A DNA stretch of 5,365 bases from Clostridia bacterium. GTDB taxonomy: Bacteria; Bacillota; Clostridia; Monoglobales; Monoglobaceae. The position numbers and the translations under genes were made by a program. Positions 1-3,861 of the stretch are shown here, piece by piece (the stretch's first letter is position 1; every line of letters begins with the position of its first letter). The stretch spans positions 1-5,365 of the forward strand of contig JAGALN010000169.1 of NCBI GenBank assembly GCA_017625185.1, read 5' to 3'. Under the pieces are notes generated by a model. It did not search any database. It had not been told where the DNA came from and was given only the letters and a program-made list of their open reading frames with translations.

Positions 1-141
1 GATGCGCCGGTCAAGGTAATCGATGTCCCCGAAGCTGACGTTCTCGGCGGTCATGATAGGGGCTTCTCTGCCATATCCCTGTCGTTGCTGTTCCTCCGGC
101 TCCATGTGAGGGAGTATGATATCCAGATTCTCTTGCATAGA
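1..141. repeat. Terminal direct repeat, left copy (assembly overlap of a circle)
   Basis: These 141 bases are identical to 5225-5365, in the same orientation and reaching both window ends exactly. The relaxase reading frame continues through the join without a stop. This is the signature of a circular molecule of 5224 bp whose contig ends share an assembler overlap, rather than a biological long terminal repeat. Position n here equals position n+5224. Confidence 0.96.
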
Positions 142-1518
142 CTTCTTCGCATCACTCACGGAAGTCTTGAGAGGGGTCATCTGAGCATTGTACTCGGCGA
201 GGTCTGCCTCGTACTCCCGCTTTTTCTTTTTACCGGCAAGGAATCCGGGGGGAACCGGAGCATAGAGGTGCGACATCTGCTCTTGAGCCTTCGTCATCGA
301 CCAGTAGGCAGATTTCAGATTTTTTGCTGCCTCCCGCAGTTTATCCGGAAGAGCTGTCAACTCTCGGTTCACGGGTCGCTCCATGCCAAGGTCAGACTTC
401 GCCCTGCTGACCGCAGCCTGATTTTGCCTGAAATTCTTATCTGCCGCAATCAGAGCAGTGAAGGACGGCGGCTCCTTCGGCGGTAGATCAGCGGACGCTG
501 AACTTACCTTCTCCGGAGCTGCAGCTCGGTCTTGGGTAGTTCCTGCAGAACCTGCAGGGGGAGATTTTTCGGGTTGCTTGGCGGTCTGCTGCGTAGGATC
601 CGAGCGAGTCGGAACCACCACAGCCTTCCTCTGAGCTTCTTGCTGGAATTGTGACATGGTCTGATTCTGTAAGGCAATAGCTTTGGAGGGAGTATCGAAT
701 CGGGTAAGACGGAATTCGCCATTTGCAGTAAGGGAGAGAACAGGGGTACTTCCGTTTTTCATCATTTCTGTGAGCTTCTGCACCAAACGGCTATTGTCGT
801 AACGCATATACTGCTCTACGAATTCAAGCCTCCGGTTGTTCTCACGGATGACGATGTTCTTCTCATGGATTCTCGGTGCATCGCTGCCTTTACCCTCGTG
901 AAACTCATGGAGTGGAGCAGCCTTCTCGAATCTCACGCCCATCTTCTCCATTTCTTTCCGGAGCTGCCCTTTGACCTCATGCAGCCATGCTTTGGTTGCG
1001 AATTTTGGGTCTTTGGCAGTGAATCCGTCCTTGAGGTCACCTTTCCGGTGGATGGGAGGCTTGAAGCTGCCATCCTCGTTCCTCGCCCGGTCAGCCTTGC
1101 GCCGTGCTACCTTTCCGTCCTCGGTAAGGTAGATGTCTCTGTCCCAACACCCGGGATTTTTTTCTCTTTGCCGTTCGGAGTAGATGATGTGGATGTGAAA
1201 GTTGCTCTTGGCCTTGTTCCAGTGCATCGCCCACTGCGCTTCCCTGTCACCGGCAACGACCTTCACCAATTTATCTGCTATTCGATGTAGCAGTTTGGTT
1301 GGCAGCCGTGACCACTCGTTAGGGAGCATGATTATCATTTCCCTGCCCTCGTTGTTCTTGGTGGTGGTCTTCTGGTGCTCTCTTTCGTACTTCTGATACT
1401 CAGACCAATCCACCTTCTCAGAAGCAGCCACCACGTTTTCCTGCTTCTCCGGATTGACGATATAATCACCACGACCACCAATGTTCGGCAGCCTTGTCAC
1501 ACGAGCAAATGCCTTCAT
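1..1518 (-). CDS. mob: MobA/MobL-type plasmid relaxase, residues 1-506 (continues across the circle junction)
   Basis: Relaxase that would nick the plasmid at oriT and pilot the strand during mobilisation. The minus-strand frame is open from ATG 1518 to base 1 and continues from 5224 to a TAA at 4952, giving 596 aa. The N-terminal domain (about 1-220) has an IGGRGDYIVNP stretch (13-23), where Y19 is a candidate catalytic tyrosine, and a metal-binding histidine cluster MHWNKAKSNFHIHII (98-112; H99, H108, H110) typical of MobA/MobL relaxases. A GRE..MLPNEW stretch lies at 58-69. After about residue 280 it becomes a P/A/Q-rich linker and then a charged, probably helical tail with many K, E and Q residues. 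The start is supported by GAAAGGAG at 1528-1535, nine bases upstream. It lies next to oriT and a consensus promoter, so it is probably autoregulated. Family call is firm; exact subfamily and catalytic tyrosine are inferred. Confidence 0.93.
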   Translation of the reverse strand, partial: MKAFARVTRLPNIGGRGDYIVNPEKQENVVAASEKVDWSEYQKYEREHQKTTTKNNEGREMIIMLPNEWSRLPTKLLHRIADKLVKVVAGDREAQWAMHWNKAKSNFHIHIIYSERQREKNPGCWDRDIYLTEDGKVARRKADRARNEDGSFKPPIHRKGDLKDGFTAKDPKFATKAWLHEVKGQLRKEMEKMGVRFEKAAPLHEFHEGKGSDAPRIHEKNIVIRENNRRLEFVEQYMRYDNSRLVQKLTEMMKNGSTPVLSLTANGEFRLTRFDTPSKAIALQNQTMSQFQQEAQRKAVVVPTRSDPTQQTAKQPEKSPPAGSAGTTQDRAAAPEKVSSASADLPPKEPPSFTALIAADKNFRQNQAAVSRAKSDLGMERPVNRELTALPDKLREAAKNLKSAYWSMTKAQEQMSHLYAPVPPGFLAGKKKKREYEADLAEYNAQMTPLKTSVSDAKKSMQENLDIILPHMEPEEQQRQGYGREAPIMTAENVSFGDIDYLDRRI

Positions 1519-1527
1519 CCACGTCCA

Positions 1528-1535
1528 CTCCTTTC
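1528..1535 (-). promoter_or_regulatory. Ribosome binding site of mob
   Basis: On the minus strand this reads GAAAGGAG, nine bases before ATG 1518. It fixes the relaxase start, since no comparably placed site precedes other in-frame methionines. Confidence 0.85.
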
Positions 1536-1561
1536 TCTCAATCGAGTTCTTCCATACATCT

Positions 1562-1590
1562 ATTATAGCCCTCGGCGATTTAGAGCGCAA
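1562..1590 (-). promoter_or_regulatory. mob promoter
   Basis: Minus-strand -35 TTGCGC (1590-1585) and perfect -10 TATAAT (1567-1562) are separated by 17 bases, giving a start near 1555, about 37 bases before the relaxase ATG. The -35 lies only five bases from the oriT inverted repeat (1596-1628), so relaxase bound at oriT could block its own promoter. That mode of control is known for several mobilisation systems and inferred here. Confidence 0.8.
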
Positions 1591-1595
1591 TACAA

Positions 1596-1641
1596 GCTTT
1601 CGCAAATTTCTACGAAATTAGCAAAAGCGTCTTGCGCCCTG
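1596..1641 (+). other. oriT: Origin of transfer (oriT), RSF1010/MOBQ-like
   Basis: An imperfect inverted repeat has 15-base arms (1596-1610 and 1614-1628, 13 of 15 paired) around the 3-base loop TAC. It is followed by GTCTTGCGCCCTG (1629-1641). The core TGCGCCCT matches the RSF1010/R1162 nic core AAGTGCG/CCCT, and the order (inverted repeat, short gap, nic core on the same strand) is that of the MOBQ oriT. The predicted nick is between G1636 and C1637 on the plus strand, so 1637 onward would enter the recipient first and mob last. Its place just upstream of the relaxase gene is canonical. Confidence 0.8.
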
Positions 1642-1651
1642 CCGGGAGCTT

Positions 1652-1677
1652 TGAGTGCCGGTGGTATCTGGCACTCA
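1652..1677. repeat. Hairpin next to oriT, 8-base arms
   Basis: Perfect inverted repeat TGAGTGCC (1652-1659) and GGCACTCA (1670-1677) with a 10-base loop, 15 bases past the predicted nick. It could be a folded element on the transferred strand. No gene is visible here. Confidence 0.75.
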
Positions 1678-1696
1678 GGAGGGCATTTACCCTCCT
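1677..1696. repeat. GGAGGG/CCCTCC hairpin, twin of the toxin-leader hairpin
   Basis: Perfect inverted repeat AGGAGGG (1677-1683) and CCCTCCT (1690-1696) with a 6-base loop. The arms GGAGGG and CCCTCC and the loop length equal those of the hairpin at 1953-1970 in the toxin leader, 275 bases away. It directly abuts the preceding hairpin, sharing A1677. Confidence 0.75.
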
Positions 1697-1705
1697 ACCG
1701 TAACG

Positions 1706-1744
1706 ACAGAATTCGATGATGTTCGACATTGCCCCTAATTCTGT
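1706..1744. repeat. Inverted repeat, 8-base arms
   Basis: ACAGAATT (1706-1713) and AATTCTGT (1737-1744) form a perfect inverted repeat with a 23-base loop, which itself contains a small ATGT/ACAT stem. It is one of a series of folds filling the gene-free stretch 1642-1873. Confidence 0.55.
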
Positions 1745-1758
1745 TCTGTTTCGGAACG

Positions 1759-1780
1759 CCAGGATGTCCGGACATCCTGG
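1759..1780. repeat. Perfect 22-bp palindrome
   Basis: The half-site CCAGGATGTCC (1759-1769) is followed immediately by its exact reverse complement (1770-1780), with no loop. A gapless palindrome of this length suggests a binding site for a dimeric regulator or recombinase. It has no T-run, so it is not a terminator. No protein encoded here is an obvious partner except perhaps the HTH Par-like protein or the relaxase. Confidence 0.7.
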
Positions 1781-1834
1781 GCACAAAAAGACCGGGAACG
1801 ACCTGTGCCAGCCCCTCAGTTTTTCTCGAATGCA

Positions 1835-1877
1835 GGAAGCTCTAACCGGGAATTTCCTATTTTCTCCAAGAGCTTCC
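1835..1877. promoter_or_regulatory. Inverted repeat overlapping the toxin promoter -35
   Basis: Perfect arms GGAAGCTCT (1835-1843) and AGAGCTTCC (1869-1877) are separated by 25 bases. The right arm covers part of the -35 box at 1874-1879, so a protein bound to both arms, or a cruciform, would affect the toxin promoter. An operator role is inferred. Confidence 0.5.
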
Positions 1878-1902
1878 AATTTCCGAGAAAATATGCTATA
1901 AT
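1874..1902 (+). promoter_or_regulatory. Toxin mRNA promoter
   Basis: A perfect -10 TATAAT (1897-1902) carries the extended TGC motif (1894-1896). A weak -35 TTCCAA (1874-1879) lies 17 bases upstream. Transcription should start near 1909, giving a leader of roughly 80 bases before the toxin ATG. The strong extended -10 probably offsets the poor -35. Confidence 0.75.
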
Positions 1903-1910
1903 ATGCTTTG

Positions 1911-1990
1911 CAAGGGTACTACCACACACGGTAGCGGTTAGCTCCTCCAATAGGAGGGCTTTGTCCCTCCAGAAAGGAGGGCGATGCTTT
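1911..1990 (+). promoter_or_regulatory. Structured toxin leader with alternative hairpins over the ribosome binding site
   Basis: After a small hairpin CTACC (1919-1923)/GGTAG (1930-1934) come four alternating segments: (1) CCTCC 1944-1948, (2) GGAGGG 1953-1958, (3) CCCTCC 1965-1970, (4) GGAGGG 1976-1981. Segment 4 belongs to the Shine-Dalgarno AAAGGAGG (1973-1980), ten bases before ATG 1991. Segments 1:2, 2:3 and 3:4 can each pair. Pairing 2:3 frees the ribosome site; pairing 1:2 releases segment 3 to mask it. This is the logic of an attenuator or RNA switch. Folding is read from complementarity only. Confidence 0.7.
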
Positions 1991-2074
1991 ATGGTTACAT
2001 ATCCCGAACTGATTCAGCTCGGCATCTTAATCGTAGGAATCATTGGTCTGTTTATGCAGGCACGAAAAAAATAA
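1991..2074 (+). CDS. 27-aa Hol-Tox-like membrane toxin (type I toxin-antitoxin)
   Basis: The 27-residue product begins MVTYPELIQLGILIVGIIGL and ends FMQARKK: a short polar N-terminus, one hydrophobic helix (about residues 7-23) and a basic tail. This is the layout of the putative holin-like toxin (Hol-Tox) peptides of Firmicutes, including the MVTY-type start. Such peptides would insert in the cytoplasmic membrane and depolarise it. The start at 1991 is chosen because AAAGGAGG (1973-1980) sits ten bases away and because the hydrophobic peptide starts there; the same frame is open back to 1805 but the longer form would be non-membrane sequence with no ribosome site. Its structured leader, two-way terminator and convergent promoter fit a type I system with an antisense RNA. 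Toxicity is inferred from the family. Confidence 0.82.
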   Translation: MVTYPELIQLGILIVGIIGLFMQARKK

Positions 2075-2155
2075 CCGCCCCAAGCTCCCAACTTAGGCGG
2101 TCATTTTTTTGAACGTTTTTCGTAGGAGCTAGCCGTCTGCCGGTAGCACCCTTGT
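2062..2155 (-). ncRNA. Putative antisense antitoxin RNA, about 95 bases
   Basis: A consensus minus-strand promoter (2190-2162) faces the toxin gene and should start RNA near 2155. The RNA would cross the terminator hairpin at 2101-2074 and end in the U-rich run encoded by A2065-A2071, inside the last toxin codons. It would thus be fully complementary to the toxin mRNA 3' end, as in type I systems with 3'-overlapping antisense RNA. It contains no open frame with a ribosome site. Unexpectedly, its 5' end also resembles the toxin mRNA 5' end (see findings). Ends are inferred from promoter and terminator positions. Confidence 0.65.
2074..2110. terminator. Bidirectional intrinsic terminator shared by toxin mRNA and antisense RNA
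   Basis: Arms ACCGCC (2074-2079) and GGCGGT (2096-2101), extended by AAG/CTT (2082-2084, 2092-2094), form a GC-rich hairpin beginning at the toxin stop codon. On the plus strand it is followed by seven T (2104-2110); on the minus strand by a T-rich run opposite A2065-A2071. It can therefore stop transcription from both sides. Confidence 0.85.
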
Positions 2156-2161
2156 GTCATT

Positions 2162-2190
2162 ATAATACAGCAAAAGCCTAAGAAAGTCAA
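2162..2190 (-). promoter_or_regulatory. Antisense RNA promoter
   Basis: Minus-strand -35 TTGACT (2190-2185) and -10 TATTAT (2167-2162) are 17 bases apart. This is closer to consensus than the toxin promoter, as expected when antitoxin RNA must exceed toxin mRNA. An overlapping TATAAT (2164-2159) has 20-base spacing and is less likely. Confidence 0.8.
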
Positions 2191-2198
2191 CGGAAAAC

Positions 2199-2230
2199 GC
2201 CTGTGAACATAGGTATCACGGCGGTTTTTT
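2199..2230 (+). terminator. Intrinsic terminator downstream of the toxin locus
   Basis: GCC-T-GTGA (2199-2206, one bulged T) pairs with TCACGGC (2216-2222), followed by GG and six T (2225-2230). It is probably a back-up stop for plus-strand read-through, insulating the opposite-strand replication cluster. Confidence 0.65.
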
Positions 2231-2232
2231 AC

Positions 2233-2266
2233 AAAAATTCGTCCCCGAAGTTACCGCTCCGGGGAC
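2233..2266 (-). terminator. Terminator of the rep-par cluster
   Basis: Perfect arms GTCCCCG (2241-2247) and CGGGGAC (2260-2266) have a 12-base loop. Read on the minus strand the hairpin is followed by GAATTTTTGT, placing a U-run after the stem, 40 bases beyond the stop of the last gene (2306). On the plus strand TTTGCTTTT follows, so it may also work that way. Confidence 0.75.
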
Positions 2267-2305
2267 TTTGCTTTTCTATGAGAGTTTCTCAAACGAAATT
2301 CTTGG

Positions 2306-2476
2306 CTATTCCTTGACCGTATAGCGCTCCTTAATCCAACGCTCGACCTCGGTATCCGATACCTTGCCCCGGATGTTCTGCTGAACAAGTTCCATGAACT
2401 CCGGTTCTGGTTCCCCACCGTCGATGGTGGCGAGACCTAGAGCGTAGTCCCAGACTTTATCGATAAGCTGCTGCAT
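2306..2476 (-). CDS. Small acidic protein, VbhA-antitoxin-like (56 aa), function uncertain
   Basis: A 56-residue acidic protein starting MQQLIDKVWDYALGLATIDG, with an EPEPEFMELVQQNIRGKVSD stretch and ending ERWIKERYTVKE. ATG 2476 is preceded by AGGAGG (2487-2482) five bases away, and the frame closes at TAG 2306-2308. The layout (helix, a turn ending in D-G, an E/P-rich acidic segment, then R-G-K-[VI] and a final helix) resembles short VbhA-family proteins found on Firmicutes plasmids. The residue where the VbhA inhibitory motif would have S/T is a leucine, and no Fic toxin is encoded on this plasmid, so an antitoxin role is doubtful. It is the last gene of the minus-strand cluster, 53 bases after the Par-like gene and before a terminator. 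The gene is likely real; the family match is weak. Confidence 0.72.
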   Translation of the reverse strand: MQQLIDKVWDYALGLATIDGGEPEPEFMELVQQNIRGKVSDTEVERWIKERYTVKE

Positions 2477-2481
2477 TTTGT

Positions 2482-2530
2482 CCTCCTCACTGTGAGGGCT
2501 GCCGCTGATCCGGCGAGGCCGGGACAGCTC
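2482..2530 (-). promoter_or_regulatory. GC-rich folded gap between par-like and VbhA-like genes, with ribosome site
   Basis: A strong AGGAGG (2487-2482) serves the 56-aa gene. CCTCA (2485-2489) and TGAGG (2493-2497) can pair and cover half of it. Further stems GCCG/CGGC (2501-2504, 2511-2514) and CGGC/GCCG (2511-2514, 2518-2521) compete for the same bases. It may set the relative output of the two genes. No promoter is visible, so cotranscription from upstream is likely. Confidence 0.5.
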
Positions 2531-2982
2531 TATCCCTCAGTTCGTTTCCCAAACTGCCACCATTTTCTCTTTTTTGCCGCTTCCCCGTCCTCAAGAAGCT
2601 GCTGCTGCTTGATTGTCCCGGCATGGAGAGCCTGTGCTGCCTGTAGGCTTGCCGTGGTGTTCTCCAACGCCGCTGTCAGCTGTGCTATCTGCTGCTGTTG
2701 GGCGGCAATCTGCTCGTCTTTGGCACGCAGCTGCTCGGTCAGGATGGCAATAATTTCACCAGAAACTTGGTTTGCGGATGTTTCTGGTAATTGGTTTCCT
2801 GTGTTTCCTGTATTCTTCCGCAAACTTTCTGCTATAAGTTTGCAACCCTCGGAATCTATGGTTATCACTCCACTGTCGGTCTGAGTGGCGTGAGAAGCCC
2901 TGAATTCCTCGGTCATGTATTTGCGGATGGCGGTCTTGGATACCCCCAACTCGTCAGCCAGTTCCTTGATGGTTTTGCTCAT
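2530..2982 (-). CDS. par: Par-like plasmid maintenance protein (HTH plus coiled coil, DUF536/pSK1 Par type)
   Basis: The 150-aa protein has an N-terminal helix-turn-helix (about 3-22: KTIKELADELGVSKTAIRKY), a short wing-like segment (36-50, GVITIDSEGCKLI), a polar linker (56-74), a long coiled coil rich in E, Q, A and L (about 76-131) and a basic aromatic tail KKRKWWQFGKR (137-147). This three-part plan matches the DUF536 replication-associated proteins of Gram-positive plasmids and the staphylococcal pSK1 Par protein, a single-protein partition factor that needs no ATPase. It would bind a plasmid site by its HTH and self-associate by the coiled coil. The ribosome site AGGGAAG (2996-2990) overlaps the stop codon of the preceding gene (2997-2995), implying translational coupling. 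At 150 aa it is shorter than pSK1 Par. Family level is well supported; partition is inferred. Confidence 0.86.
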   Translation of the reverse strand: MSKTIKELADELGVSKTAIRKYMTEEFRASHATQTDSGVITIDSEGCKLIAESLRKNTGNTGNQLPETSANQVSGEIIAILTEQLRAKDEQIAAQQQQIAQLTAALENTTASLQAAQALHAGTIKQQQLLEDGEAAKKRKWWQFGKRTEG

Positions 2983-2994
2983 GTTACCACTTCC

Positions 2995-3252
2995 CTATCG
3001 TTTTCTCTTGAAAAGAGCATAGCCGCTATCAGCTACACCAGTTATTAGTTTCGGTTCAATGGCAACCAGTTCCCATCCCTTTTCGCCAAAAGCGTCCAAC
3101 TCTTTTTCAAGGCCTAATTGCCACAAGCACAGGCGTTCGGAGGGGGGATAGTTCCCCCTTCCTTTTGAGGAATTTTCCACGGATTCAAACATGTCTTTTT
3201 GAGTGGGTACAACGCAAATGAATTCGCTTAAATACTCCCATTTTTCGCTCAT
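2995..3252 (-). CDS. DUF4177-like small protein (85 aa)
   Basis: The 85-aa product has the marks of DUF4177-type proteins: an opening KWEY (4-7), the core LEKELDAFGEKGWELVAI (48-65) and a closing strand YALFKRKR (78-85). The region between (about 15-45) is polar and variable. The family is a small alpha/beta fold of unknown biochemical role; GxxGWELV is its hallmark. ATG 3252 follows AAGGAG (3265-3260) at seven bases. The gene sits between rep and the Par-like gene, 54 bases after rep, and its stop codon lies inside the ribosome site of the Par-like gene, so it is cotranscribed and coupled with plasmid maintenance functions. No membrane segment or signal peptide is visible. The family assignment is fairly secure; the function is unknown. 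Confidence 0.82.
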   Translation of the reverse strand: MSEKWEYLSEFICVVPTQKDMFESVENSSKGRGNYPPSERLCLWQLGLEKELDAFGEKGWELVAIEPKLITGVADSGYALFKRKR

Positions 3253-3270
3253 TTTATATCTCCTTACAGG

Positions 3271-3310
3271 GTAGTAGCCGCTGATCAGCTGCGCTGGTAG
3301 TGGCTACTAC
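3271..3310. repeat. Hairpin between rep and the DUF4177 gene, 9-base arms
   Basis: Perfect arms GTAGTAGCC (3271-3279) and GGCTACTAC (3302-3310) enclose 22 bases that contain the palindrome GCTGATCAGC (3280-3289). The rep stop TAG (3309-3307) lies in one arm, and the DUF4177 ribosome site begins just past the other. On the minus strand there is no U-run after the stem, so mRNA processing, stability or pausing is likelier than termination. On the plus strand TTGTTTTT follows, but no plus-strand gene is seen. Confidence 0.7.
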
Positions 3311-3861
3311 TTGTTTTTGTGCGAATTCTTGACGATTCCGCACAGATATCTAAATCTGTCCGTTTTGATATTCCCTGCTTTGTCATTGAAGTTCAGGATG
3401 CTATAGCAGCTGTGCAGATAATCATACTTGGCTTGTTTCTGGTCTTCGATGGACAGGCCAGAGCCGATTCCTGCATCTGCCATGAAGTTCAGCAGCAGCT
3501 GCATCTGGTGTTCATCAAATTCATATTTACAAGCTCCTGCGATGAAGTCGATAACCTCGTTGACGTATGTACGCTGCATATCCGGAGAAGCGGGGTCAAG
3601 CGGATTGAATACCGGCTCCGAGGCTTCGTCAGCTGCCGGAAGCAGCTTGGGCAGCTCCTCTTTGCTGTCTGTCAGGAACTTCGGCAGTTCGTAGTCGATG
3701 TTCGACCGAATCTCAAAGTACACTGCCCGTGCCGGTCTGCCGACCGCATGGAAGTCGAATTCAATATCTGTACATTGCTTGAGGTTATTCTGGCTTTTCT
3801 TCAAGACGGTTCGTGCAAATTCCTTGTATTCCGGATATGCATTGATATCGATACCAAGCAT
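3307..3861 (-). CDS. rep: Rep_3 replication initiator, C-terminal fragment (frameshifted from the ORF starting at 4412)
   Basis: This 184-aa frame carries the rest of the Rep_3 protein. It opens MLGIDINAYPEYKEFARTVL, then LKQCTDIEFDFHAVGRPARA and VYFEI, which match the second winged-helix region of RepB/Rep_3 initiators (usual pattern: ...LG...Y.EY..F...VL......I...TDI...F....GR....I.F). A linker of D, E and P residues and a helical tail (from about residue 92, ending FRYLCGIVKNSHKNK) complete it. It overlaps the upstream frame by 61 bases and is in the -1 phase. Adding one A to the A-run at 3866-3863 would fuse both parts into a 368-aa protein. ATG 3861 has only a weak AAAGAG upstream, so independent translation is possible but not convincing. 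Confidence 0.82.
   Translation of the reverse strand: MLGIDINAYPEYKEFARTVLKKSQNNLKQCTDIEFDFHAVGRPARAVYFEIRSNIDYELPKFLTDSKEELPKLLPAADEASEPVFNPLDPASPDMQRTYVNEVIDFIAGACKYEFDEHQMQLLLNFMADAGIGSGLSIEDQKQAKYDYLHSCYSILNFNDKAGNIKTDRFRYLCGIVKNSHKNK

Noticed and set aside
85..1396. Plus-strand and short minus-strand frames of 64-141 aa within 85-1396
   Set aside because: They are shadows of the relaxase frame, which is open on the minus strand throughout.
1610..1879. 89-aa minus-strand frame between oriT and toxin promoter
   Set aside because: It overlaps the oriT inverted repeat, the 22-bp palindrome and other hairpins, has no ribosome site, and shows no domain I recognise. An internal start (about 1732) has only a too-close AGGGG.
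1716..1901. 61-aa plus-strand frame ahead of the toxin
   Set aside because: No ribosome site, spans the palindrome and ends in the toxin promoter -10; composition is unlike a protein.
1984..2112. 42-aa frame starting at ATG 1984, overlapping the toxin in another phase
   Set aside because: Its ATG is only three or four bases from GGAGG and it reads into the terminator T-run; the overlapping 27-aa hydrophobic peptide at 1991 is the better-spaced and recognisable product.
2492..3048. Plus-strand frames of 130 and 85 aa opposite the Par-like gene
   Set aside because: Cysteine- and alanine-rich antisense translations of the Q/A-rich coiled coil; no start signals.
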